Shown here one piece after another: positions 8,856 through 18,014 of a stretch of DNA of 64,000 bases. The DNA is from JAWSVE01 sp033852115 (GTDB taxonomy: Bacteria; Pseudomonadota; Gammaproteobacteria; Pseudomonadales; Cellvibrionaceae). The first letter of the stretch is position 1, and each line of letters begins with the position of its first letter. The translations under genes and the position numbers were made by a program. The notes under the pieces were generated by a model, which was not told the origin of the DNA, did not search any database, and saw only the letters and a list, made by a program, of their open reading frames with translations. The DNA is taken from assembly GCA_033852115.1 (NCBI GenBank), contig JAWSVE010000002.1, positions 1,240,001 through 1,304,000 of the forward strand, given 5' to 3'.

Positions 8856-9710
8856 TTAATCTGGTGCGAACTCTGTCATTAAAAATCGATCAATTTCACG
8901 AGTGCACTCGGTCAGCATATGTCCACTGGTCGCTCTATACATGATTTCGAGTTCGCGAGTTGTTCGTGCTAAGCGCAACAATATTTTGTTGCAATCGAAA
9001 ATAACGTCTTTACCGCCAACAATGAGTAGCTTCGGGCAGTACAGGTGAGCCAGTTTTTCATCCGGGATGATTGGAATGCTTCCTCTACCTTTAAATTCTT
9101 GAAATATTGTCGAAAAAAACTCCTGGTTTTTCGCTTCAAGGTTGTCGCGGCCTTGAATGTGTCTAAATAACCATTTTCTTCCCAGTGATCCAAAGATAAA
9201 GTGACTAAAAAGAGCTTTCAGAATAAATGAAAGTCGGGGGCGCACAATACCTGCAGGGCAGAGTGTAATTAAGCGAGATACTTTGTCAGGGTGTTCACAG
9301 GCAAAACGCAGCGCGAGATACCCGCCAAAAGAAATACCGATCAGGGCTGCGCTCTGGATACCTAGAGCCTCGTAAATATCTTCGATCCACTCGACATATG
9401 CATCACCTTTTAACGAGGGGCGGTTACTTGCTGATCGTCCTGGCTCGCCAAGCGTGTCTATGCAATAAATTCGATAGCTTTTACTCAAGGTATTAATGTC
9501 GTTAATCCACATGAGCGAATTTACACCCATACCATGAAAGAGTATGAGCGGTGGGTTATCAGGGTGGCCACTAGCAATAATAAAGGTATCGCCATGGCGA
9601 GTGCTGATGGTGGACTCGTCTTTCATTACTGGCCAGTGGCGCAGTAATTCTCCGTATTTGCCCGCTATGTTTGTTGCGGCAGTTTCATTCCGATAAATAG
9701 AATTGCTCAT
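8856..9710 (-). CDS. Alpha/beta hydrolase
   Basis: Cytosolic alpha/beta hydrolase of 284 residues. It has an oxyanion-hole strand LILFHGMG (about 56-62), a nucleophile elbow GISFGG with S127, a late Asp in VGGKDVIFD, and a catalytic His in TSGHML near the C-terminus. The pattern fits esterase/BioH/MenH-like enzymes; the substrate cannot be inferred. I chose the ATG at 9710; an upstream in-frame GTG at 9749 would add 13 residues and neither has a strong ribosome-binding site. It converges on the preceding flavoenzyme gene and is divergent from the small gene at 9898. Confidence 0.75.
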   Translation of the reverse strand: MSNSIYRNETAATNIAGKYGELLRHWPVMKDESTISTRHGDTFIIASGHPDNPPLILFHGMGVNSLMWINDINTLSKSYRIYCIDTLGEPGRSASNRPSLKGDAYVEWIEDIYEALGIQSAALIGISFGGYLALRFACEHPDKVSRLITLCPAGIVRPRLSFILKALFSHFIFGSLGRKWLFRHIQGRDNLEAKNQEFFSTIFQEFKGRGSIPIIPDEKLAHLYCPKLLIVGGKDVIFDCNKILLRLARTTRELEIMYRATSGHMLTECTREIDRFLMTEFAPD

Positions 9711-9897
9711 AACTTGTGTATCGTTTTTAGCTGAAAATTGAGGGCGCACAACGGGCAGCCGTTTTTTGTAATCTTGAGCGAAACGATATTATAGGATATT
9801 AGTAAACATCGCTGTCATATATTGACAGTTTTATACAATATTCAAACTGTGATGGTTGTCACTTGATCAAAGTGGGCAACCATAGAGGGGCAATCGT

Positions 9898-10215
9898 ATG
9901 TACAAAATCAGTGTATTCATTCCAAGTGATCATTTGGAGCCGGTTAAGGCAGCAATGTTTGCTGCTGGTGCTGGGAAGGTCGGTGATTATGACTGCTGTG
10001 CGTGGCAGACAGAGGGGGAGGGACAATTCAGGCCATTGGCTGGTAGCAGCCCATTTATTGGTCAGCAGGGAAAGGTTGAGACTGTTTGCGAATATAAAGT
10101 AGAGATGGTTTGTGACAACGTGCACTTGAGAGAGGCTATCTATGCAATGCGATTAGCTCACCCTTACGAAGAGCCAGCATTCGATATTATTGAGTTGATA
10201 AAAGTACCAATCTAA
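9898..10215 (+). CDS. Stand-alone NIF3/YqfO C-terminal-like domain
   Basis: 105-residue protein resembling the CutA/PII-like domain inserted in some bacterial NIF3 (YqfO) proteins, here encoded alone. Diagnostic segments are the start YKISVFIPSDHLEPVKAAMF, the central GxFRPL-type motif (QFRPLAGSSPFIG) and the end AHPYEEPAFDIIEL. The dinuclear-metal NIF3 core is absent, so no hydrolase activity is expected; a small-molecule or metal-binding role is inference. The ATG has GAGGGG 7 nt upstream. Confidence 0.82.
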   Translation: MYKISVFIPSDHLEPVKAAMFAAGAGKVGDYDCCAWQTEGEGQFRPLAGSSPFIGQQGKVETVCEYKVEMVCDNVHLREAIYAMRLAHPYEEPAFDIIELIKVPI

Positions 10216-10222
10216 TTAATCT

Positions 10223-10765
10223 CTATGGTCGTTTCTTATAAATTAAATCCTCTGAGTGTAGAGGGAAACTATTATTTTTTCGGTCTTCAAAATAAAACTC
10301 GAGCGTTCGCTTGATAACCGGAAACGCAAGCTCTGACCAGGGGATTTCCTCCTCGGTAAACAGTTCGACCTCGAGCGACTCTGGTCCAGCAGCAAAATCT
10401 AAATCTTTTAGGGTGCCATAGTAAAACAGATAGACCTGGTTGATGTGGGGCAAGTTGAACAAAGTATAGAGAGAGTGCGAAGTAATATTTGCACGTGCCT
10501 CTTCCCAGGATTCACGCAAGGCTCCTGCTTCTGTGGTTTCACCGTTTTCCATAAAGCCAGCGGGCAACGTCCAATAGCCATAACGCGGCTCAATAGCGCG
10601 TTTGCATAATAGTACCTTGTCTTCGTATACGGGAAGGCAGCCGGTAATGATCCGTGGGTTGCTATAATGGATTGTCTCGCACTCAACGCAAATATGTCGT
10701 TCGCGATCATCGCCGTCAGGAATGCGAATTTCTACTGTACTGCCACAACTACTGCAAAACTTCAT
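10223..10765 (-). CDS. Nudix hydrolase with N-terminal zinc ribbon
   Basis: 180-residue Nudix protein. The N-terminal ribbon has C4, C7, C26 and C29, positioned to hold Zn. The Nudix box runs GFMENGETTEAGALRESWEE, with the required Glu residues intact. The ribbon-plus-Nudix layout resembles NudC-type NAD(H)/ADP-sugar pyrophosphatases but lacks the extra NudC N-terminal domain, so the nucleotide substrate is open. It converges on the preceding small gene with only 7 bp between stop codons. Confidence 0.83.
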   Translation of the reverse strand: MKFCSSCGSTVEIRIPDGDDRERHICVECETIHYSNPRIITGCLPVYEDKVLLCKRAIEPRYGYWTLPAGFMENGETTEAGALRESWEEARANITSHSLYTLFNLPHINQVYLFYYGTLKDLDFAAGPESLEVELFTEEEIPWSELAFPVIKRTLEFYFEDRKNNSFPLHSEDLIYKKRP

Positions 10766-10903
10766 GAAACGCTATCCGGTTGAGGTAGCTCGTCGGAGCT
10801 ACTAGCGTGAAAGGTAGTTTATTAGCAGGGCAGTATACTATAAGTGGTATGAAGAGGAGGCGTTTCGAAGAAGAAACGCCAAGACGGTGTTGAGCCTGTT
10901 GAG

Positions 10904-11245
10904 CTACTGAGCGGAAAAATCCAACACTTTTGCTGGCTCTGCCGTGGCCGGGGTATCAACGCGAGGTCGTTGCACGCCTTGGTCAGTCATTTCGTTAAGC
11001 AAATAGCGCATCTCGGTGAAAGACTCATACATCATTTGCGAAATTTTGATGCAAGCTGACATCGGCTGAGAGTGGATTTGACGCTGTGCATCGATCTGGA
11101 ATTGCAATCCCCGCAGTCGGCGTTGGTGCTCCGCTGGCGCGCTAGAAATCAGCGCATCGACATGCTGTTGGCGTAAAGCTTCCAGCGCGTCTGGGTCCTC
11201 TGCCGCTAAATTTTTCAATGTGTCGAAGTCTGGCAAGTCTTGCAT
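10904..11245 (-). CDS. DUF3135-family protein
   Basis: 113-residue cytosolic protein matching my recollection of DUF3135: an acidic DPDALEALRQQHVDALI segment, then SSAPAEHQRRLRGLQFQID and CIKISQMMYESF. All-helical, with no catalytic motif; function unknown. I chose the ATG at 11245, preceded by GGGGGAAACGAGG; the frame continues five codons upstream to a TTG. The gene is monocistronic and borders a long gap. Confidence 0.75.
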   Translation of the reverse strand: MQDLPDFDTLKNLAAEDPDALEALRQQHVDALISSAPAEHQRRLRGLQFQIDAQRQIHSQPMSACIKISQMMYESFTEMRYLLNEMTDQGVQRPRVDTPATAEPAKVLDFSAQ

Positions 11246-11797
11246 CCTCGTTTCCCCCAAGTAATGGATCTATCTTCAGCGCGACTCAGTCGACGCTAGT
11301 TTGTTCTCGAGACAGGCCCCCACCTGTCTTGCTCGCTCATCGTGCTGAGTTGTAATGCCAGCGCGGATAGCTCAAGAGGAATCCTACAAAACACGGAATG
11401 TAATGTGTAGGGATGATATTAGATCAAATAATTATAAGTGAAAATGGCCGGGCGGACATAAATGTACGCCGTAAAACCTTATATTTATCAATTGCTTATG
11501 ATCTGGTGACCGATCTTTGATCTGCGGTTATTTGAGACTGCCTTCGGGGCTCGGGTCATATTTCCAAATGACCTGGTGGCTTAGTCTTAGATCAAAAATG
11601 TTGTTTTTCATCGCAATAGTTATCCTGTGTTTTTTCTGGTGCCTTTCTTCGGGCAAGATGCTCAATATTGTCTAGATTTAACTAGAGAGGCGATTAAATT
11701 GCCGTCTCTGACCCCGTTGTAAAGTTTGCTGTTCCGAAATAGGTATAGGTATGGGCCTATATGGGTGTTTTTCGCTGAGCTATTGGGCTGGTTCTTA
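11246..11797. other. Divergent intergenic region with repeated AGATCAAA
   Basis: 552 bp between DUF3135 (minus) and the response regulator (plus). It contains three copies of the 8-mer AGATCAAA, at 11421-11428 (+), 11516-11523 (inverted) and 11589-11596 (+), and a small hairpin GACAGG-N6-CCTGTC at 11311-11328. No convincing coding region or tRNA is seen. A regulator site or untranslated leader is possible but not shown. Confidence 0.45.
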
Positions 11798-13012
11798 ATG
11801 GATCTTAAGAAAAAAGTACTGGTAATCGACGACGATAAAATAACGCACAAAGTTATCAGTAAGGCATTACTGGATAAATTTGATGTGTACTCCGCGTTTG
11901 ATGGTAAAGCAGGAATCCTTGAAGCGAGTCAGGAGTCGCCACAGGTCATTCTGCTCGATGTTGAAATGCCAGGAATGAACGGCTACGAAGTCTGCGATGC
12001 GTTGAAAAACCAAGCGTCCACAAAGGATATTCCGGTGGTTTTTTTGTCCAGTCGCAGCTCACTGCGGGAGCGCATGCTGGGTTACGAGGTGGGTGCGGAC
12101 GACTACCTGACTAAACCTGCGAGTGCTGAAATTATTCAGGCTAAACTCAAGAAGTTGACCGAGCGAGTCGAGTTGCAAACCGAGCTTTCGACCAAAGCCA
12201 AATCCGCTGAGCAAACCGCGCTGCAGGCAATTGCGGGTAGCTCGGAGCTTGGGAAAGCAATTCGCTTTGTGGAATCGAGCTTTTCTTTAACTAGTTATAG
12301 TGAATTGGCGAGCAAGCTATTTGAGCTGCTAGAGGGGCTTGGCCTCAAATGCTGTCTGCTATTTAAAACGGATGCGGGTGACGAGTGCTTTACGCAGGGA
12401 CGTGGGGTGGCCTCTCCGTTGGAGCAAGATTTGATGAAGATGCTTCACTCCGAACAGCGCTTTTATGATTTTGGCTGTCGCACTCAGGTCAATTATCCGA
12501 GTGTGGCATTATTGGTCAAAAACATGCCCCTCGATAATCGTGAAAACTATGGACGAATCAAAGACCTCATTCCCTTCGTGTTAGCCGCCTCGGACGAAAA
12601 AGTTCGAATACTTAATACAGAGCATGCCTTGCGAGAGCAGGCCGCAAACCTATCGCGCTCTGTTGATGCGGTGAAAACCACACTGAAAGAAATCACTAGT
12701 AACATGCAGGGCAACCAAGAGGCGGTTACGCAAGTGGTTCGGGATATGTTGGACAAGCTTGAAATGGCCTTGCCCAAAATGGGGTTGGAAGACGATCAGG
12801 AGTCCTACATTATTCAATCGGTCGATACGGCGTTTGCGTCAGCAGCAGCCTTGATAGATCAAAATACGGGGCTAAAGGCGTCATTGGAGGGGGTAATACG
12901 ATTGCTAAGTTACTTGACTGACGAACAAAATCAAATTCTCGAAACCGCGATTCATACCACGCCTTCTCAGACAGATGACGGTGCTTCATTGTCAGATATT
13001 GAGCTTTTCTAA
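11798..13012 (+). CDS. Response regulator with unknown output domain
   Basis: 404-residue protein. An N-terminal receiver (about 5-120) has the acidic pair D11/D12, phosphoacceptor D54 (VILLDVEMPGMNG), the switch Ser in VFLSSRSS and K106. The C-terminal 280 residues contain no DNA-binding, GGDEF, HD or kinase motif that I recognise. They look like a GAF-like middle region followed by a long helical segment (about 285-370). I started it at the ATG at 11798, immediately before the first receiver strand; the frame stays open to 11726. No partner kinase is adjacent, so it may act by protein contacts. Confidence 0.78.
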   Translation: MDLKKKVLVIDDDKITHKVISKALLDKFDVYSAFDGKAGILEASQESPQVILLDVEMPGMNGYEVCDALKNQASTKDIPVVFLSSRSSLRERMLGYEVGADDYLTKPASAEIIQAKLKKLTERVELQTELSTKAKSAEQTALQAIAGSSELGKAIRFVESSFSLTSYSELASKLFELLEGLGLKCCLLFKTDAGDECFTQGRGVASPLEQDLMKMLHSEQRFYDFGCRTQVNYPSVALLVKNMPLDNRENYGRIKDLIPFVLAASDEKVRILNTEHALREQAANLSRSVDAVKTTLKEITSNMQGNQEAVTQVVRDMLDKLEMALPKMGLEDDQESYIIQSVDTAFASAAALIDQNTGLKASLEGVIRLLSYLTDEQNQILETAIHTTPSQTDDGASLSDIELF

Positions 13013-13018
13013 ACTTGT

Positions 13019-13053
13019 CACAGCACAGCACAGCACAGCACAGCACAGCACAG
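13019..13053. repeat. (CAGCA)n pentanucleotide tandem repeat
   Basis: About 6.6 perfect copies of CAGCA begin six bases after the stop codon of the response regulator and lie about 90 bp before the Nudix start. Simple repeats like this are prone to slippage. It lies outside both reading frames, so a copy-number change would alter spacing in the intergenic region rather than a reading frame. Confidence 0.97.
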
Positions 13054-13141
13054 TGTAGTCGGTCACAACCTTCGCTAGTTGATATGGTATATTTCCCGTT
13101 TTGAGAATTTTTTCTGCGCATAAATCATTGGTCTGATTACC

Positions 13142-13798
13142 GTGATAGCAGAACTGAGTGATTTAGGTGTTTTCATGTTACGGCAATTACGCGAATCGTA
13201 TGCGGTCCCTAGGGAGAGGTTTGAGCGTCCCGGTCCATTCAACAATCACGCAGGCGTATTAATTGCGATAACTGATCAGCATGATGACCCCGAAATTATT
13301 TTAACCCTACGTGCCGCGCATTTATCGTCCCATAGTGGCGAAGTGTCATTTCCAGGGGGTAAGTGGGAAGAAGCTGATCGCACCTTGGTGGATACTGCGC
13401 TGCGTGAAAGCTACGAAGAAATTGGTTTGCCACCTGGTGATGTGGATGTGATTAATTCGCAGCCACCAATGATCTCAAGGTGGGGGATTGAGGTGACGCC
13501 CTTCGTTGGGATTGTTCCTGACGATGTTCAGTTAAGCCCTAACCCGCACGAAATTGCTGCAATTTTTCGCGTGCCGTTATCTCACTTTGTTGAGGACAAA
13601 CGCACACAAACTGATGTGTATTTTCGTGATGGCGAAGAGTGGTGGTCCCCTGTTTACCATTATCATGGCTATAAGATTTGGGGCCTAACAGCAAAAATGT
13701 TACTGGAATTTGTCAACAGTGGTTGGGGCTTAGATTTAGGCAGAGAAAGCGCTGCGCCAGAAATTGAGCGAAAACCTCTTCGTGCTAAGACGAAATAA
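13142..13798 (+). CDS. CoA pyrophosphatase-type Nudix hydrolase
   Basis: 218-residue Nudix protein of the CoA-diphosphatase group (NudL/YeaB-like). The UPF0035-type motif LSSHSGEVSFPGGKWE comes before the Nudix helix TALRESYEEIGL, and the substrate region ends in GYKIWGLTAKMLLEF. The expected reaction is cleavage of CoA or acyl-CoA to 3',5'-ADP and phosphopantetheine. The start is either the GTG at 13142 or the ATG at 13175; the latter has AGGTG at good spacing and would remove 11 residues. It converges on the CorB-like gene, 12 bp apart. Confidence 0.85.
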   Translation: MIAELSDLGVFMLRQLRESYAVPRERFERPGPFNNHAGVLIAITDQHDDPEIILTLRAAHLSSHSGEVSFPGGKWEEADRTLVDTALRESYEEIGLPPGDVDVINSQPPMISRWGIEVTPFVGIVPDDVQLSPNPHEIAAIFRVPLSHFVEDKRTQTDVYFRDGEEWWSPVYHYHGYKIWGLTAKMLLEFVNSGWGLDLGRESAAPEIERKPLRAKTK

Positions 13799-13810
13799 GG
13801 TCGTCAGCGT

Positions 13811-15097
13811 TTAAAGTAATCGACGCTGAACGGGAATGGCCTTGACCTTGGCAAGCTCGATCATTTTTTCGGACAGGGTGTCCGTTTCAAACCGGTAGTT
13901 GCCAATCTGAAAACTGGTATTCCCGTCAGGAATATTTTCGAGATATTCCATCATCAGACCGTTGAGTGTTTTCGGTCCGGTGCTATTCAAGTCCCAGTTT
14001 AAAGCGCGGTTAATGTCTCGAATCGAGGCGCTCGCATCAATTAGATACCAGTTATCCGCCTGTGGTGTAATCTCCTGGTGCTGATCTTCAGCGAGGTTAG
14101 TGGTGAACTCACCAACAATTTCTTCCAGTAAATCTTCTAGCGTTACGATACCTTGCACATCGCCGTACTCATCCACCACCATCGCTATACGTCGTTTTTG
14201 CTTTTGAAAATTCATTAGTTGCGTATGCAATGGCGTGCTAATGGGTACAAAGTAGGGCTCGCGTGTGAAGCGCTTTATCGCGTCGTGAGTGATTTCTTGG
14301 TCTTCACCGTAGAGAAATCGCGATGCGTTACGAAGGTGGAGAATGCCGGTAACATTGTTGATGTCACCGTGATAGACCGGCATGCGAGTGTAGTCAGCAG
14401 TGCGGATTACTCGCAGTAATGAGGGGATGTCTTCGTCGAGATCCAAGCCGACGATTTCGTTGCGTGGAATCATAATGTCTTCCACCGTAGCTTTTTCGAG
14501 GTCCAGGATATTTAACAGCATCGCCTGGTGCTGATCGGGAATTAGTTCGCCTGCTTCATTAACGACGGTCCTTAGCTCGTCAGGGTGAAGGTGCTCATCG
14601 GTGTTGTGGGAGTGAGGATCGACACCGAAGCAGCGTGCTAGATAATTGGAAACGTGATTGATTAGCCAGACTGCTGGGTAGAGTATGGTTAAAAGCGGCC
14701 TAAGTAAGATGCTAGCGGGGAAGGCGATTTTCTCGGGGTGCAGCGCAGCGATTGTCTTAGGCGTGACTTCTGCAAAAATCAATAAAACGGCTGTTAAGCC
14801 AATTGATGCAACCCAAAGACCATATTCGCCATACAGTTCCACGCACAAGATTCCTGCAAGCTGTGCGGCCAGAATATTTACCAGATTGTTACCAATAAGT
14901 ATTACACCGATCAAACGGTCAGGCCGTTTGAGCAATTCCATTGCCCGCATTGCGCCTTTATTTTTCTTGTTAACCAAGTGTTTTAGGCGATAGCGGTTCA
15001 GTGCCATCATGCCAGTCTCTGAACTCGAGAAAAAGGCAGAGCACATAATAAGCCCAATAATTATGGCGAGCAGAACGCTTACAGGAATGTCGTCCAA
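13811..15097 (-). CDS. CorB/CNNM-type transporter (YfjD-like)
   Basis: 428-residue membrane protein: a DUF21/CNNM transmembrane domain (about 1-180) starting SAFFSSSETGMMALNRYRL, a tandem CBS pair (about 205-330, with IMIPRNEIVGLDLDEDI and DEYGDVQGIVTLEDLLEEI), and a C-terminal CorC/HlyC domain (about 345-428). The family exports or gates Mg2+/Co2+ in the inner membrane. It is next to ypjD (also called corE), the same pairing seen in many gammaproteobacteria. The start codon is ATG. Confidence 0.9.
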   Translation of the reverse strand: MDDIPVSVLLAIIIGLIMCSAFFSSSETGMMALNRYRLKHLVNKKNKGAMRAMELLKRPDRLIGVILIGNNLVNILAAQLAGILCVELYGEYGLWVASIGLTAVLLIFAEVTPKTIAALHPEKIAFPASILLRPLLTILYPAVWLINHVSNYLARCFGVDPHSHNTDEHLHPDELRTVVNEAGELIPDQHQAMLLNILDLEKATVEDIMIPRNEIVGLDLDEDIPSLLRVIRTADYTRMPVYHGDINNVTGILHLRNASRFLYGEDQEITHDAIKRFTREPYFVPISTPLHTQLMNFQKQKRRIAMVVDEYGDVQGIVTLEDLLEEIVGEFTTNLAEDQHQEITPQADNWYLIDASASIRDINRALNWDLNSTGPKTLNGLMMEYLENIPDGNTSFQIGNYRFETDTLSEKMIELAKVKAIPVQRRLL

Positions 15098-15186
15098 CGG
15101 GAAACCTTAACGGCAATATTTAGAATTTTAAAAGTGAGGAAGATTGGCATCTTGCAGTCATCTCGGTCGTTTGGCAACTTTCGGAG

Positions 15187-15978
15187 TTAACCTAGGACAA
15201 CTTGGTACACTAGCTGGGTACCCATGTAGGCCAGCATCAAAATCGCATATCCGCCAAGCGTCCATCGGATGGCGGTATTCCCTCGCCATCCCAAGCGAAA
15301 ACGCCCCGCCAGCAGAATGGCATAAACAATCCATGCAAGGATTGAAAAGGCTAAGGTGTGTGCCTGTTGCTGAGCGAAAATATCATCAATGATGAAAAGC
15401 CCAGATGCGATAAGCAGCGTCAGCATGATTTCGCCTATCCACAGTAGCTCAAACATCAAGCGTTCCATGGTTTGTAGAGGCGGCAGGACTCTGATTACGC
15501 CGGTTGCGTGCTTGTGCTTAAGTTGCCGGTTTTGGAATGCTAGCAGCAGGGCCTGGAGCGTCGCGATCGTTAAAAAACCCGATGCGAGGATCGCCAAAAA
15601 AATATGCCCTAGCAGCGGAGTCGCGCTGATTAACTCGCCTTCACTGAAGTGGCTGGCGAGTATAGCGGCCGTGGTCAGTGGGAACAGGAAGATAAAGAGG
15701 TTATATAAAGGCTTACGTAGCCCACTGATCAAAACAATCAGGTTGATGACCCAAAAGAAGAGGGTGGGGAGCTTGAATAGGCTAGAGTTTACTCCGTTGT
15801 CCACAAAGACCGTGGATTGCATGCCGGCACCATGGAGTGTCAGGGCCACGAGAGTCAACCCCAGTAGTATTCTTTGCCGTGGTGCTCTCTGTCGCTTGTA
15901 TTCGCTGATCAGGTAAGCAGTGGCGGCGATATATAGGGCAATCGCAGCAAAGTTAGCGGCAGAAGCGATCGAAAGCAT
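15187..15978 (-). CDS. ypjD: CcsA-like inner membrane protein YpjD
   Basis: 263-residue polytopic protein of the cytochrome-c-assembly (CcsA/CcmC) superfamily. About eight hydrophobic segments are visible, with GHIFLAILASGFLTIATLQA and the tail LAYMGTQLVYQVVLG. It sits divergently from ffh exactly as ypjD does in other gammaproteobacteria, which supports the symbol more than sequence memory does. E. coli YpjD was genetically linked to cobalt resistance (CorE); the biochemical role is unclear. It shares its orientation with the CorB-like gene downstream, 89 bp away. Confidence 0.85.
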   Translation of the reverse strand: MLSIASAANFAAIALYIAATAYLISEYKRQRAPRQRILLGLTLVALTLHGAGMQSTVFVDNGVNSSLFKLPTLFFWVINLIVLISGLRKPLYNLFIFLFPLTTAAILASHFSEGELISATPLLGHIFLAILASGFLTIATLQALLLAFQNRQLKHKHATGVIRVLPPLQTMERLMFELLWIGEIMLTLLIASGLFIIDDIFAQQQAHTLAFSILAWIVYAILLAGRFRLGWRGNTAIRWTLGGYAILMLAYMGTQLVYQVVLG

Positions 15979-16136
15979 AGTCTTAAGGCGATATTATCGT
16001 TTCGTTGTGATAGAACAGGGAGTTTGTCATAAGGTCCTAGCAAATAGAAGTAAATCCATCCGCAATTGCCCCATCCGTATTTGCAGTAGATGAGGTATAA
16101 TCCGCGCCCTTTCAAGAAACCAACATCGTTATTGCT

Positions 16137-17513
16137 ATGTTTGAAAATCTTTCCGACCGAATTAACAAATCGCTTCGTACCGTAGTTGGCAAGGCGAAGC
16201 TGTCCGAAAAGAACATCTCCGACACCCTTCGTGAGGTTCGCAAAGCGCTGCTTGAGGCGGATGTTGCGCTACCTGTCGTGAAGGAGTTTGTAGGCCATGT
16301 GCGCAAGCGCGCCTTAGGTCAGGAAGTTTCTCGGGCGCTAAACCCGGGTCAGCAGTTCTTAAAGATCGTTGAGGCAGAGTTAACGGCAGTAATGGGGGAT
16401 GCGAATGAATCACTCGATCTGGCCGCTAAGCCCCCCGTAGTGATCTTGATGGCCGGTCTCCAGGGGGCGGGTAAAACGACGTCCGTCGCCAAGTTGGCGC
16501 GTTTCTTAAAAGACCGCGAAAAGAAGAAAGTCTTGGTTGTCAGTGCGGATGTTTATCGTCCCGCCGCAATTGAGCAGTTGGCTACGCTAGCCAATGAAAT
16601 TGAAGTGGAGTGTTTCCCATCAACCACTGAGCAGAAGCCCATCGATATTGCTAACGCAGCTATCGATCATGCAAAGAGACAATTTTGCGATGTCGTGATT
16701 GTCGACACCGCAGGTCGCTTACATATTGATGACCAGCTGATGGAAGAGATTCAGGGACTCCATAGCGCTATTTCACCCAAAGAAACCCTTTTCGTGATTG
16801 ACGCCATGATCGGCCAGGATGCGGTGAATACAGCCAAAGCATTCAACGAAGCATTGCCGCTGACCGGTGTGATTCTCACCAAAGCCGACGGTGATGCACG
16901 AGGTGGTGCAGCTCTGTCGGTTCGTCATGTCACAGGCAAGCCCATCAAATTCTTAGGTGTTGGCGAAAAAGTTGATGCGTTAGAGCCTTTCCATCCTGAG
17001 CGGATGGCCAGCCGGATTCTGGGCATGGGCGACGTTTTATCTCTCATCGAAGAGGTAGAGCAAAAAGTCGACAAAGAGAAAGCCGAAAAATTGGTGCAAA
17101 AGGTTAAGAAAGGCCAGAAGTTTGATCTGGTTGACCTTAAAGACCAGTTGCAACAAATGAGTAATATGGGTGGCATGGGAGCTATGCTCGAAAAGTTGCC
17201 AGGCATGGGCAATGTCTCTGAAATGATGGAGAAGGCCGATGTTGGCAAGCAATTTAAGCGTATGGAAGCGTTGATCGACTCCATGACTCCTGCTGAGCGC
17301 TCCAATCCTGATATTCTCAATGGTTCCCGTAAGCGTCGAATTGTCGCGGGTGCTGGGGCTGAGCTTCAAGACCTTAATCGTCTCATCAAGCAGCACAAGC
17401 AAATGGCAAAGATGATGAAGAAAATGAAAGGCGGAGGCATGGCCAGAATGATGCAGGGCATGCAAGGCATGATGGGAGGCGGAGGTGGTCTACCTCCTGG
17501 CTTTGGTCGTTAA
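16137..17513 (+). CDS. ffh: Signal recognition particle protein Ffh
   Basis: 458-residue SRP54 GTPase targeting nascent membrane proteins to FtsY. It has the NG domain with P-loop GLQGAGKTTS (107-116), DTAGRL and TKADGDARGG. The Met-rich M domain (about 330-458) ends in a Gly/Met-rich tail. The ATG at 16137 gives the family-standard start MFENLSDRINKSLRTV. It opens the ffh-rpsP-rimM-trmD-rplS block, with a 195-bp gap to rpsP that probably carries a second promoter. Confidence 0.97.
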   Translation: MFENLSDRINKSLRTVVGKAKLSEKNISDTLREVRKALLEADVALPVVKEFVGHVRKRALGQEVSRALNPGQQFLKIVEAELTAVMGDANESLDLAAKPPVVILMAGLQGAGKTTSVAKLARFLKDREKKKVLVVSADVYRPAAIEQLATLANEIEVECFPSTTEQKPIDIANAAIDHAKRQFCDVVIVDTAGRLHIDDQLMEEIQGLHSAISPKETLFVIDAMIGQDAVNTAKAFNEALPLTGVILTKADGDARGGAALSVRHVTGKPIKFLGVGEKVDALEPFHPERMASRILGMGDVLSLIEEVEQKVDKEKAEKLVQKVKKGQKFDLVDLKDQLQQMSNMGGMGAMLEKLPGMGNVSEMMEKADVGKQFKRMEALIDSMTPAERSNPDILNGSRKRRIVAGAGAELQDLNRLIKQHKQMAKMMKKMKGGGMARMMQGMQGMMGGGGGLPPGFGR

Positions 17514-17708
17514 ATAGCCAGCATCTGTGGCTGAAAAGCCATCAAATTGGGCCGTAAAAAGTCTATACACGCTAAATTGATTCCCGTACAATGTCGCGCC
17601 TTCTTAAACGGGCTTGGCTCGTTACGCGGAGAGGACGTATTTCATTACGCGGACCTCTCTGAAGGACAGAATTAGCTAGCTTAAAGCATTAATAGGAAAC
17701 AGGTACCC

Positions 17709-17963
17709 ATGGTAACTATTCGTTTATCTCGAGGCGGTTCTAAAAAACGCCCTTTCTACCACTTCACAGTGGCTGATAGCCGCAAAGCACGTAACGGTGC
17801 TTTCATTGAGCGTATTGGCTTCTACAACCCATTGGCTCGTGGACAAGAAGAGCGCATCCGCATTGACAATGAGCGTGTGGACTACTGGGTAAGCCAAGGT
17901 GCTCAGCTATCTGATCGAGTACGTTCTGTATTAAAAGAACAAGCTAACACTCAAGCTGCTTAA
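17709..17963 (+). CDS. rpsP: 30S ribosomal protein S16
   Basis: 84 residues, standard length, starting MVTIRLSRGGSKKRPFYH and containing the family landmarks RNGAFIERIGFYNPLA and RVDYWVSQGAQ. AGGAAACAGG lies upstream of the ATG. It is first in the rpsP-rimM-trmD-rplS operon; the 17514-17708 leader contains a TACAAT (17587-17592) that could be a -10, but no good -35 was found. Confidence 0.97.
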   Translation: MVTIRLSRGGSKKRPFYHFTVADSRKARNGAFIERIGFYNPLARGQEERIRIDNERVDYWVSQGAQLSDRVRSVLKEQANTQAA

Positions 17964-18014
17964 AATTGCTTTTGGGTAAAACGCGCACTGCTGGTTAGAG
18001 AGCTAAATCTCGTT

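Noticed and set aside
13019..13053. CRISPR-like repeat
   Set aside because: The unit is 5 bp with no spacers, so it is a simple tandem repeat.
17587..17592. TACAAT as a firm -10 promoter for rpsP
   Set aside because: No acceptable -35 element was found at 16-18 bp, so it is mentioned only under rpsP.
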